Origin: Tsuneonella mangrovi
Lineage (GTDB): Bacteria > Pseudomonadota > Alphaproteobacteria > Sphingomonadales > Sphingomonadaceae
DNA length: 64,000 bases
Direction: 5' to 3'
Assembly (NCBI RefSeq): GCF_002269345.1
Contig: NZ_CP022889.1
Span: 1,178,001 to 1,242,000 of the forward strand
Shown: in pieces, positions 43,833 to 52,206 of the stretch
How positions within the stretch are numbered: the first letter of the stretch is position 1
Layout of the letters: the number at the start of each line of letters is the position of its first letter
Program-made: the position numbers and the translations under genes
Notes under the pieces: generated by a model
Seen by the model: the letters and a program-made list of their open reading frames with translations, nothing else
Told to the model about the DNA's origin: nothing
Databases searched by the model: none

Positions 43833-45119
43833 ATGAACGGCGGCGACGAATTCAAGGCGGCACAGGCGACGGACGATCACCCATTGCGCCGCTCGCTGTC
43901 GTTCGAAATGCACATGCGCAAATTGCCTCACTTCGAGGTGCCAGCTCGCATCCTACAGTTCGTCTACATTGGCACCCCGGGCATTGCGCGCTCCGCGATC
44001 CTCAACTTCCTCGAGGAACGAAGCGCACGAGCCGGTGAGGCAGAATCGAATGAGCCCTTCCTGTCTCAACGGATTGGCGATCTGATGTTCTGTTGGGAAG
44101 CCCATAGTGAATTCTACACAGTCACACTGATCTCTGACGACAAAACAAGCGACCTGTTCGATCTTTCGAGCTTTGGCGAGGCGGGGGCAGCACTGGCGCA
44201 ATTCCCGGGCCAAATCATGCGCTCGACAAACATCAATATATTCCGCTCGACCGACGCCGCTAGCGAGAATGACTGGAGCCAGTTTTTCTCCGAACCCGAT
44301 CTCGTCGTATCCGATGTAAGGGATAGTAGGGCGCGCGTGTGGTGCGACTTCCGACTACACAGCGATGGCTTCGGTCGAATGCTGATCGAAGATCGCGGCC
44401 TGGCCGGCAAGGAGCCGGTCGAGCTGGTCCAGCGGCTCCAGGAGCTCGGCAACTATCGCAAGATGGCTTTGCTGGGTCTGCCAATCGCTAAGCAAAACAT
44501 CACGCGTATCGACACCTTGGAAGCTGAGCTTGCGGAAATTGCTGAGATGCTGTCTGGCGAAACTGTCGCGACCGACCGCGTGATGGAACGGCTAAGCAGG
44601 ATTAGCTCCGAACTTGCCTTGCTATCCGCACAAACGCGCTACCGCATGTCGGCAACTACGGCATATTCAGCAATCGTCGGCGACAGACTCGACAACCTCG
44701 GAGCCACCGCACAGCCTGGGCAAATTTCGCTTACCGAATTTACCGAACGGCGCTTCCTGCCAGCCATCCGGACATGTGAGGCATTCGCTCGACGCCTGCA
44801 GGAACTTTCGCAGCATACTGCCGAAATTTCGGATATGCTGCGCACTCGCATCGACAGCGAACTCTCGCGACGAAACCAGGAGTTGTTGGCTTCGATGGAC
44901 CGGCGAACCGAGTTACAACTACGCCTGCAACAGACGGTCGAAGGCCTCTCGATTGTTGCGATCACATATTATGCCCTGGCAGTCTGGAAGTTCCTCTCAG
45001 GACATGTCGCCGGCGGAGCGGAAGGTAAGATCGCACAGACGATCGATATCGCGCTGGTGGTGATCGTGCCGTTGACCACCTGGTTCGTTCTTCATCGAAG
45101 CAGGCGAGATCGCGACTGA
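43833..45119 (+). CDS. DUF3422 family membrane-anchored protein
   Basis: A 428-residue protein of unknown function that matches DUF3422 along its length: HPLRRSLSFEMHMRKLPHFE, CWEAHSEFYTVTL, DFRLHSDGFGRML, LVQRLQELGNYRKMALLGLP, a long coiled coil, FTERRFLPAIRTCEAF, LRTRIDSELSRRNQELLASM, and RLQQTVEGLSIVAITYY. Two hydrophobic segments at the C-terminus anchor it in the inner membrane, with most of the protein in the cytoplasm. A GGGAGG site is 5-6 bases before ATG 43833. The gene carries the locus palindrome upstream, which ties it to sugar use; no such role is known for the family. Confidence 0.85.
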   Translation: MNGGDEFKAAQATDDHPLRRSLSFEMHMRKLPHFEVPARILQFVYIGTPGIARSAILNFLEERSARAGEAESNEPFLSQRIGDLMFCWEAHSEFYTVTLISDDKTSDLFDLSSFGEAGAALAQFPGQIMRSTNINIFRSTDAASENDWSQFFSEPDLVVSDVRDSRARVWCDFRLHSDGFGRMLIEDRGLAGKEPVELVQRLQELGNYRKMALLGLPIAKQNITRIDTLEAELAEIAEMLSGETVATDRVMERLSRISSELALLSAQTRYRMSATTAYSAIVGDRLDNLGATAQPGQISLTEFTERRFLPAIRTCEAFARRLQELSQHTAEISDMLRTRIDSELSRRNQELLASMDRRTELQLRLQQTVEGLSIVAITYYALAVWKFLSGHVAGGAEGKIAQTIDIALVVIVPLTTWFVLHRSRRDRD

Positions 45120-45168
45120 TTGCGGCAGCACATATTCACAGGTGTTGTCATCACACAATCCCACGTAT

Positions 45169-45179
45169 ATGTCCGACAA
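45169..45179 (+). promoter_or_regulatory. operator-like palindrome, site 3 (GH42-GH43)
   Basis: ATGTCCGACAA keeps TGTC-C-GACA, 36 bases before the GH42 start. Confidence 0.6.
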
Positions 45180-45215
45180 TAATAATTCAATTTGCTATTT
45201 GGGGAGGCGACACCG

Positions 45216-47333
45216 ATGAGCGGGATGTACCGCATCTTGGGCAATTTGCTTGCGATCTTTGCGTCGATCGCCACTGCCTTTCCGGCGGCAGCTGCCAACG
45301 AGGGCGGTCCGCAGTTGCCGAAGACAGTGCTCTACGGCGTTGCCTATTACGACGAATACACCCCGGTCGATCGCGTTGAGCAAGATGCCCGCATGATGCA
45401 GGCGGCGCATATCACGGTGGTCCGCATTGCCGAATCGACCTGGGGCACGCTCGAGCCGCAACCGGGTGTGTTCGATTTCAGCCATGTAGACCGGGTTCTC
45501 GATGCCATGCATCGGCACGGCATCCGCGTGATCGTCGGCACGCCCACCTACGCCATCCCGACGTGGCTTGCGCGCGAGCATCCTGACGTGCTTGTGACCC
45601 GAGCAGATGGGCAAGCCAAGTTCGGCTACCGCCAAAACATGGACATCACCAACCCGAACTACCTCGCCGCCGCGAAGCGTGTGATCGTGGCGCTGGTGAG
45701 CCATGTAAAAGATAACCCTGCAGTCATCGGCTACCAGATCGACAACGAAACCAAAGCCTACGGCACGGCAGGGCCGAATGTGCAGGCGGCCTTCGTTGCC
45801 GCGATGAAGAAGAAGTGGCCAAGCCTTGAGACGCTCAACAGAGCGTGGGGGCTCGACTACTGGAGCAACCGCATCAATCGCTGGGAGGATTTCCCTTCAA
45901 CCAACGGGACGATGAATGCGAGTGTCGGCAATGCCTTCGCCGAGTTCCAGCGCGGACTGGTCACCGAATTCCTCGCCTGGCAAGCGGCATTGGTGCGCAA
46001 GCATGCGCGGCCGGACCAGTTCATCACCCAGAACTTCGACTTAGGTTGGCGTGGCTATTCATACGGCGTCCAACCAGAGGTCAATCATTGGGATGCGGCT
46101 CGAGCCCTCGATATTGCCGGCGTCGACATATACCATCCGACGCAGGATGATCTGACCGGGGCCAATATAGCATTCGGGGGTGACCTCACACGATCGCTCA
46201 AGAACGGCCAGAACTACCTCGTTATGGAGACCGAGGCGCAAGGTTTCCCGCAATGGACACCTTACCCTGGGCAGTTGCGCCTGCAGGCTTTCAGCCACCT
46301 CGCATCGGGCGCGAACATGGTGGAATACTGGCACTGGGCGACCACACAAAATGCGGTTGAGACCTACTGGCGGGGGCTTCTCACCCAGGATTACCAGCCG
46401 AACGAACTCTATGAGGAGGCCAAGGGCATCGGCGCCGACTTTGCCCGGTTAGGCCCGACCCTCGTCAACATGAAGAAGGAAAACCAGGTTGCAATCTACG
46501 TCAGCAACCGGGCGCTAAGTGCTTTCGATTGGTTCAAGCTGCCGGGCAATCATGACTACAATCAAGTGATGCGCCCGTTTTACGATGCGCTCTATCGGCA
46601 GAATATCGAGGCCGACATCGTATCTCCGGACGAACATGCGGACCTGAGCAAATACAAGATGATCGTCGTTCCTGCGCTCTATGCCGCGAGCGACGCCGAA
46701 ATCGCCAAACTCAACGCCTACGCCAAGAATGGCGGGCACCTCGTTTATACTTTCAAGAGCGGGTTCTCCGACGAAAATACAAAGGTCCGCTATACGACCC
46801 AGCCAGGCGACATAACCGCCGCTGCTGGCGTGACCTACCAGCTCTTCACAGAGCCGAAAGGCGTGTCGCTCGACACCGATCTTTACGGCCTGTCTGAAAA
46901 GGACTTGCAAGCTCGCTGGTGGATGGAGTTCATCAAGCCGACTACTGCCCAGGTTCTAGCCCGATACAAGCACCACAGCTGGCCCGCCTATGCAGCCATC
47001 ACCCGCAATGAATATGGCAAGGGCGAAGTAACCTACATCGGATTCATGCCGAGCGATGCTTTGATCGCGCGGCTGCTGGCCGACACTGCCCATCGCGCAG
47101 GGGTTACATGGCCGGTATCGGCGCATTTCCCGCTGATCGTTCGTAGCGGCCTGCTCACTGACGGTCACCGAGTGCATTACCTGCTCAACTATTCTCGCGA
47201 GCCAGTGACAGTGCCGGCAGCCTTAGCTGTAGGGACCGACCTGATCGACTGCAAATACCACGATTCCCCGTTCCAGATAGGTCCGTGGGGCGTCGCCATC
47301 CTTCGCGATAGCAGCCTGGCAAACGGCCAGTAA
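45216..47333 (+). CDS. GH42 family beta-galactosidase, exported
   Basis: Hydrolyses beta-galactosides, here probably galactan side chains. The signal peptide is MSGMYRILGNLLAIFASIAT followed by AFPAAAANE. The catalytic barrel holds acid/base E178 in YQIDNETKAYG and nucleophile E338 in LVMETEAQG; the GH42 trimerisation domain follows with NAYAKNGGHLVYTF, and a C-terminal beta domain. The start is ATG 45216, with GGGGAGG eight bases upstream; TTG 45192 is less likely. The length is 705 residues. It is 24 bases before the GH43 gene, so one transcript. Site 3 lies upstream. Confidence 0.9.
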   Translation: MSGMYRILGNLLAIFASIATAFPAAAANEGGPQLPKTVLYGVAYYDEYTPVDRVEQDARMMQAAHITVVRIAESTWGTLEPQPGVFDFSHVDRVLDAMHRHGIRVIVGTPTYAIPTWLAREHPDVLVTRADGQAKFGYRQNMDITNPNYLAAAKRVIVALVSHVKDNPAVIGYQIDNETKAYGTAGPNVQAAFVAAMKKKWPSLETLNRAWGLDYWSNRINRWEDFPSTNGTMNASVGNAFAEFQRGLVTEFLAWQAALVRKHARPDQFITQNFDLGWRGYSYGVQPEVNHWDAARALDIAGVDIYHPTQDDLTGANIAFGGDLTRSLKNGQNYLVMETEAQGFPQWTPYPGQLRLQAFSHLASGANMVEYWHWATTQNAVETYWRGLLTQDYQPNELYEEAKGIGADFARLGPTLVNMKKENQVAIYVSNRALSAFDWFKLPGNHDYNQVMRPFYDALYRQNIEADIVSPDEHADLSKYKMIVVPALYAASDAEIAKLNAYAKNGGHLVYTFKSGFSDENTKVRYTTQPGDITAAAGVTYQLFTEPKGVSLDTDLYGLSEKDLQARWWMEFIKPTTAQVLARYKHHSWPAYAAITRNEYGKGEVTYIGFMPSDALIARLLADTAHRAGVTWPVSAHFPLIVRSGLLTDGHRVHYLLNYSREPVTVPAALAVGTDLIDCKYHDSPFQIGPWGVAILRDSSLANGQ

Positions 47334-47357
47334 TCTCCCGAGGGCAGAGGAAAAGAA

Positions 47358-48497
47358 ATGTTCAAACCACTCAACTCATTGCCGATCGTTGCGGTCGTGG
47401 TCGTGGGTCTTAGCGGCTGCGCCCACTCGCACGCTGCGAGCGTGTCCGACGCAACGCAGACCAATCCGCAACTCCAGATCGTCAAATCGATTGCGTCGAC
47501 GAAGCAGTCACGCAAGGACAGTGCCGGAGCGAAATCGGCCTACCTGCTGACCTACTTCAAGGACGAGACCCACTCGCTCTACTTCGCAACGTCGCGCGAC
47601 GGATACACGTGGACCGATGTCAACGGAGGCAAGCCGGTGCTGTCGGGTTACGGTATTGCTGAACAACACGGCATCCGTGACCCGCACATCATCCGTGGCG
47701 CAGACGGGGTATTCTACCTGACGATGACCGATCTGGACATCTACGGGCAGCGCGATGGCTATCGCACTACCGAATGGGAAAGAGCGGGCGACAAATACGG
47801 TTGGGGCAACAACCTCAACCTCATCTTCATGAAGTCGTATGACCTGATCCACTGGACGCACGCAGAGGTCACAATCTCGAAGCTGTTCGCCGATTACGCT
47901 GATGCCGGCTGCACCTGGGCGCCACAAACGATCACCGACCCCGACAATGGACGAATGATGGTCTACTTCACCACCCGGCACGGCGACGGGCCGAATTTCA
48001 TGGTCTGGTCGTATGCAAACAAGAACTTCACTTCGCTGGTGACCGATCCAAAACAGATCCTCTATTATCCGGACGCCAAGGTGAACACGATCGACGCCGA
48101 CATCACCAAAATCGGCGACACCTACCACATGTTCTATGTCGCCCACGATAATCCCGGCAACATCCACGAGGCACTGTCGCACGACATCAACAAGGGATAC
48201 GTCGCCGAGCGCAAGAAGGTCGATCCAGAGCCGAAGGCGGCCGAAGCGCCAAACCTTTGGCATCGCTTCGGCACCAACACCTACGTACTGATGTACGACG
48301 TGTTCGGCGCGGACCCGCACAACATGGGCTTCGCCGAAACAACCGATTTCAAGACCTTCAAGAACATCGGTCGATTCAACGATCCCGATTCACCCATGCG
48401 CGCGACCAATTTTTCCGGCCCCAAGCATGGGGCCGTGATGCCAATCACGCCTGCCGAAGCCTCCGAAATAGAGAGTTATTTCGCAACTCGCCAATAG
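47358..48497 (+). CDS. GH43 family glycosidase, lipoprotein
   Basis: Five-bladed propeller glycosidase of 379 residues; members act on arabinans, xylans or beta-1,3-galactan. The lipobox LSGC places the lipid on C21. The catalytic base is D108 in GIRDPHI, the pKa-setting Asp lies in NTIDADITKIG, and the acid Glu is in AEAPNLW. Given the neighbours, exo-galactanase or arabinofuranosidase is likely, but the subfamily was not fixed. AGAGGAAAAG precedes ATG 47358. Second gene of the GH42 transcript. Confidence 0.86.
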   Translation: MFKPLNSLPIVAVVVVGLSGCAHSHAASVSDATQTNPQLQIVKSIASTKQSRKDSAGAKSAYLLTYFKDETHSLYFATSRDGYTWTDVNGGKPVLSGYGIAEQHGIRDPHIIRGADGVFYLTMTDLDIYGQRDGYRTTEWERAGDKYGWGNNLNLIFMKSYDLIHWTHAEVTISKLFADYADAGCTWAPQTITDPDNGRMMVYFTTRHGDGPNFMVWSYANKNFTSLVTDPKQILYYPDAKVNTIDADITKIGDTYHMFYVAHDNPGNIHEALSHDINKGYVAERKKVDPEPKAAEAPNLWHRFGTNTYVLMYDVFGADPHNMGFAETTDFKTFKNIGRFNDPDSPMRATNFSGPKHGAVMPITPAEASEIESYFATRQ

Positions 48498-48542
48498 GCC
48501 TAGGGACAAAAGCTTCCTTTATTCGGCAAGAGCCTCCAAGCC

Positions 48543-48792
48543 ATGCTCGTGGCATCCGATCTGACACTGCCGGCGCAGACCTACAAATATCCCGACGCGC
48601 CAGTCGAAGGACGCGCTTAGGACCTCGTCTCTTGCATGACGCTCGACGGGAAGGCCCGCCAGATGCAGGGTTCTGCGCCCGCGATTCCACGGCTCGAGGT
48701 GCCAGCTTGTAACTGTTGGAATGAGCGGCTTCACGGACTTGCTCGCTCGGGTGAAGCGACTGTCTTTCCCCACTTCCCGCGCTTGCGCTGAA
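48543..48792 (+). pseudogene. remnant of a GH3 beta-glycosidase N-terminus
   Basis: The frame from ATG 48543 gives about 83 residues with one internal TAG at 48618-48620 and a TGA at 48790. The text around the stop reads YKYPDAPVEGRA, stop, DLVSCMTLDGKARQMQ, SAPAIPRLEVPACNCWNERL, HGLARSGEATVFPH. This is the N-terminal signature of GH3 beta-xylosidases/glucosidases ([40 protein letters not shown] in intact members). About 90 percent of the gene is missing. It lies between GH43 and the TonB receptor. Confidence 0.85.
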
Positions 48793-48831
48793 GCCTTGGT
48801 CGAACGCGATGCTTAATTTGCGACCGTCCAC

Positions 48832-48863
48832 AAAAAACCTGGCCGGCGAAATGCCGGCCAGGT
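48832..48863 (-). terminator. rho-independent terminator of the TonB receptor gene
   Basis: ACCTGGCCGGC and GCCGGCCAGGT form a perfect 11-pair stem (48837-48847 with 48853-48863) around GAAAT. On the minus strand it is followed by a run of six T (48837-48832). It sits 44 bases after the receptor stop. Confidence 0.92.
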
Positions 48864-48906
48864 CAAGTGCAGCCCTTGGGAGAGAAGGAAAGGGTTGCGC
48901 GTTGGA

Positions 48907-51900
48907 TTATTCGCCGAAGCGCCAGCGAAGTGCGAGGCCGTAGTACCGCCCTTCGTCGCGAATATCCTGTGTGTAGTAGCCGCCCGGCTTGTAGTTCACA
49001 TAGTCGTGGAACGGCTTGGCGAGGATATTGCTGACGTCGGCGTTGACCGTGAAGTTCTTGGTCAACTTGACACTGAACGATGCATCAAGCCTCGAGCGGG
49101 CATAAACGCCGCCACCGGTGTACTGGTTGCCGGTCTGGGGATCGAGATTGTACCAGCTCACCCAGCTCGAGCGCCAGTTGTAAGAGATGCGCGCCTGGAT
49201 GGGGCCCTTCTCATAAAACCCGGTAAGGTTGTAGGTCCACTTCGAAAGGCCAGGGATCTTGAGATATTCCCCTGGGCCGGTGAAGGTATCGGTGTTGGGG
49301 TCATACCCGTTGGGGTAGCGGCTCTTGCCTTCCAGATACGTCAGGTTCGCCTGCACGCCAAAGCCGTTCCAGGGAGAAGGTAGGAAGTCCAGGAACGACT
49401 GCAGGTTGAGCTCGAAGCCCTTGATGCTTGCATCCCCGGCGTTGATCGGTGTCGACAGCTGCAGCACGCCATAGACCGGATCGTTCTTGTAGCGGGTAAC
49501 GTTTGTCGTGAAGCCATAGATGTCATGATAGAACACGGCAGCGCTGGCATAGCCGGTCCGAGAGAAATACCACTCGAGGCTCGCATCGTAGTTCTTAGAA
49601 GTGAACGGCTTCAGCTCCGGATTCCCCTGCGAACCCGAATAGCTCGGATAGATCGTGCCCGGATGACGGCAACTGGTAATGTCCGTCGGATCGTAGTTAG
49701 GATCGGTCGGGACGCCGCAAGGCGAATACGACACCGGATAAATCTGCAACGCCGGATTCAGCTGCGCGAAATCGGGTTTCGTCCGGGTGTAAGTCCAGCC
49801 CAGGCGTAACTGAAGCTTGTCGGTGAACTTGATGCGCATGCTCGCGTTGGGCAGCCAATCGAGATAGTTCTGGCGTTCGGTTCGCGGCGTGAGCGTCTGA
49901 GTGCAAGAGAAGTCGGTTGTGCTGTTCGGGAAGTTGCGCAAGCAAACGCTGGACGTCCCGAAGGTATGCCCGTCGGTGAGGACAGCACGGATACCCAGAA
50001 GACCATCGACCTGCAGAGTGCCGACGTCAAAGTTGTAGTGGCCCTGCGCATAACCGGCCCAGGTATTTTCTTTCGCCCTCCAGCCGCTCGTCGAAGGTGC
50101 CTGGACATCGGGCGTGCTCCAGTCCTGAATCGCCTGGCTGTAATCGTTTTGCGGGTACAAGGCCTGGAGCTGCAGCAAGGCATTGTACGAGTACTGACGC
50201 AATGCCTCCTTGTTGGTGTAAATGCTGTCGCCCGAAGCAGAGAGCCACTGGGTGAAGCCCTGAGCGTTGCCGCGGAACGGATCGAGCGTCTTGGAAAGCT
50301 CACCGATTGGCAGATCTGTGTAAGGAATCCCCAGATCCATCGTGTAAGCGTAACGGGCGTAGTTCTCGACCATCGCGGCCTTGCGCTCCGTCAGGCGAAC
50401 GCCAACCTGCACCTTCGACAAGAAGCTGGAACCTGTGTCCCAATCCATGTCCCCGCGCCATTGCCAACCGCTCCCCCGCACCCAGTAGACGGACTGGTAA
50501 TAGCCGCGCCACAGGTAGGTAGTCGGATCGAACTGGTTCCAGTTGGGGAAATTGAACGAAACGCCGCCGTCGACGGCGAACGCGGCGTCCACAGTGAGCG
50601 GATCGGCCCCAGTCGCGCGCCAGTCGAGGCTGGACGAATCGTCGCGGTATTCGCTCCAGCTATACGCAAAATCGGTCGAGAGCTTCACTTGCTCGCCACG
50701 CCAACTTGCACCAGAAGCGATCTGGAACGTGTTGGTGTAGTTGTTGTCAGCGCGGCGCCAGCCCTGAGGCTCGGAGCCCGAGGTCTTTGTCAACGAGGCT
50801 GCCTGAGGGACTGTGTTAGGATCATAGGCACCTGGCCCGGTAAAGGCGGTATCCGAATAGGACTGGCCATCCTTCAACACGACATTGGTGAACACCGGAG
50901 GCGTACCGTTGGGACCCCACAATTCGAGCGGGACATCGACGTTGTCAGTCTGGCCACGCCCGCGGAAGCCCTGGTATATACCTTCCACATAGATATCGGT
51001 GTCGGGATTGGGATCCCACTGGAACGAGAAGTTGGCCGACGGCCGGTAGCGGCGACCGTGCTCGTTGTAGATGCCGATATTGTTCGGGAAGTAGAACAGG
51101 CCGGTAGCGTCATTGCTCCCAAACACGCCATCGCGAACGTGATTGCCCTGCGTGCCGAAATCCGACCACAGATCGTCGCGGATCCAGGTTGAGTTGTAGC
51201 GCACGCCATTGTAGTATTGCGACTGCGCGAAGGTCACGTTGGCGAGGAAGCCCATTTCCCCGTCACCAGCCTGCCAGCGATCTGAGAACAGCAGGTTGTA
51301 GTCCGGATCGAACTTGCGGCTCTGGTCGTTGTAAGTGCCGTGGATACCGCCGGCGATCACCATTCCCTTGAAATCGAGCGGGCGGCGGGTGCGAACGTTG
51401 ACGAGACCAGCAAGGCCAGCCTCGACCTGGTCGGCAGAACCGGACTTGTAGACCTCGATCGCCGAAATCGCCTGAGATGGAAAGTCCTGCAGCTGGACGC
51501 GGCGCAGTTCCGCCGTGAAGATCTCGCGACCGTTGTAGGTTGTTGCGACATCGGGCAGGCCGCGGATAAGCACCTGGCTCGCCTCGTCGTTGTAGCGCAC
51601 GACCTGGACGCCAGCAATGCGAGCGATCGTTTCAGCTGCAGTGTTGTCCGGCAACTTGCCGATATCTTCCGCTACGATCGCATCGACGATCTGGTCCGCG
51701 TTCTTTTTGATCGACTGCGAAGAAGTAAGACTGGCTCGAATACCCGAGACGACAATCGCGCCGTCGCTCGCAGTTTCACCCGTTACTCCGGTAGTGTTGC
51801 CAGTGGTCTCCGCAGCGCCAGTGCCCTGTGCAGACGCAGACGCGGTTGCCTCTGCCTTCTTCTTGGCTGCGGCTTCCTTCTTGTCCTTTGCCTTTTTGGC

Positions 51901-52002
51901 AGCGACAGTCGAAGCATCATCGGTCGATTGCGCGTGAGCAGGCATCGCAGCCAGCATCAGCGGCAGAGTAGCAACGGACATCAAAAGCGGAAAACGCCGC
52001 AT
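48907..52002 (-). CDS. TonB-dependent receptor, carbohydrate type
   Basis: Outer-membrane transporter of 1031 residues. The signal peptide ends at AHA-QS (residue 24). Residues 34-52 form an unusual Lys/Ala-rich stretch (AAKKAKDKKEAAAKKKAEA), then a Ser/Thr/Gly linker, a TonB-box-like GAIVVSGIRASL near 81-92, the plug with DAIVAEDIGKLPDNTAAE and VLIRGLPDVATTYNGREIF, and the beta-barrel ending in YGLALRWRFGE with a terminal-type strand. This plug style is typical of Caulobacter/sphingomonad oligosaccharide receptors. Three operator-like sites lie upstream, more than for any other gene, so it is probably the best-controlled gene of the locus. A strong terminator follows. Confidence 0.94.
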   Translation of the reverse strand: MRRFPLLMSVATLPLMLAAMPAHAQSTDDASTVAAKKAKDKKEAAAKKKAEATASASAQGTGAAETTGNTTGVTGETASDGAIVVSGIRASLTSSQSIKKNADQIVDAIVAEDIGKLPDNTAAETIARIAGVQVVRYNDEASQVLIRGLPDVATTYNGREIFTAELRRVQLQDFPSQAISAIEVYKSGSADQVEAGLAGLVNVRTRRPLDFKGMVIAGGIHGTYNDQSRKFDPDYNLLFSDRWQAGDGEMGFLANVTFAQSQYYNGVRYNSTWIRDDLWSDFGTQGNHVRDGVFGSNDATGLFYFPNNIGIYNEHGRRYRPSANFSFQWDPNPDTDIYVEGIYQGFRGRGQTDNVDVPLELWGPNGTPPVFTNVVLKDGQSYSDTAFTGPGAYDPNTVPQAASLTKTSGSEPQGWRRADNNYTNTFQIASGASWRGEQVKLSTDFAYSWSEYRDDSSSLDWRATGADPLTVDAAFAVDGGVSFNFPNWNQFDPTTYLWRGYYQSVYWVRGSGWQWRGDMDWDTGSSFLSKVQVGVRLTERKAAMVENYARYAYTMDLGIPYTDLPIGELSKTLDPFRGNAQGFTQWLSASGDSIYTNKEALRQYSYNALLQLQALYPQNDYSQAIQDWSTPDVQAPSTSGWRAKENTWAGYAQGHYNFDVGTLQVDGLLGIRAVLTDGHTFGTSSVCLRNFPNSTTDFSCTQTLTPRTERQNYLDWLPNASMRIKFTDKLQLRLGWTYTRTKPDFAQLNPALQIYPVSYSPCGVPTDPNYDPTDITSCRHPGTIYPSYSGSQGNPELKPFTSKNYDASLEWYFSRTGYASAAVFYHDIYGFTTNVTRYKNDPVYGVLQLSTPINAGDASIKGFELNLQSFLDFLPSPWNGFGVQANLTYLEGKSRYPNGYDPNTDTFTGPGEYLKIPGLSKWTYNLTGFYEKGPIQARISYNWRSSWVSWYNLDPQTGNQYTGGGVYARSRLDASFSVKLTKNFTVNADVSNILAKPFHDYVNYKPGGYYTQDIRDEGRYYGLALRWRFGE

Positions 52003-52032
52003 CAGAACCTCCCAAACCCAAACGTTTTTAAC

Positions 52033-52043
52033 TTGTCTGACAA
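52033..52043 (-). promoter_or_regulatory. operator-like palindrome, site 4 (TonB receptor)
   Basis: TTGTCTGACAA, the perfect 5+1+5 palindrome and best copy of the locus, 31 bases before the receptor ATG. Confidence 0.7.
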
Positions 52044-52059
52044 ACTGGCTAACCCATAT

Positions 52060-52070
52060 TTGTCTGACTT
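52060..52070 (-). promoter_or_regulatory. operator-like palindrome, site 5 (TonB receptor)
   Basis: TTGTCTGACTT, centred 27 bases from site 4; nine of eleven matches. The two sites could bind two dimers on nearly the same DNA face. Confidence 0.6.
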
Positions 52071-52143
52071 ACAAGAGGGCTTGCGTCGATTTCACTAAAT
52101 AGTGCGGAAAAGTCACAGTCTGGCGTGGTGAGACAGCAATTCA

Positions 52144-52154
52144 AAGTCTGACAA
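52144..52154 (-). promoter_or_regulatory. operator-like palindrome, site 6 (TonB receptor, distal)
   Basis: AAGTCTGACAA, nine of eleven matches, 142 bases before the receptor ATG and 53 bases after the GH30 stop. Confidence 0.5.
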
Positions 52155-52206
52155 CAAGCCATTCGGTGGATGGCAGCCATTGGATTCTTCACCCAATTGC
52201 ACTGAC

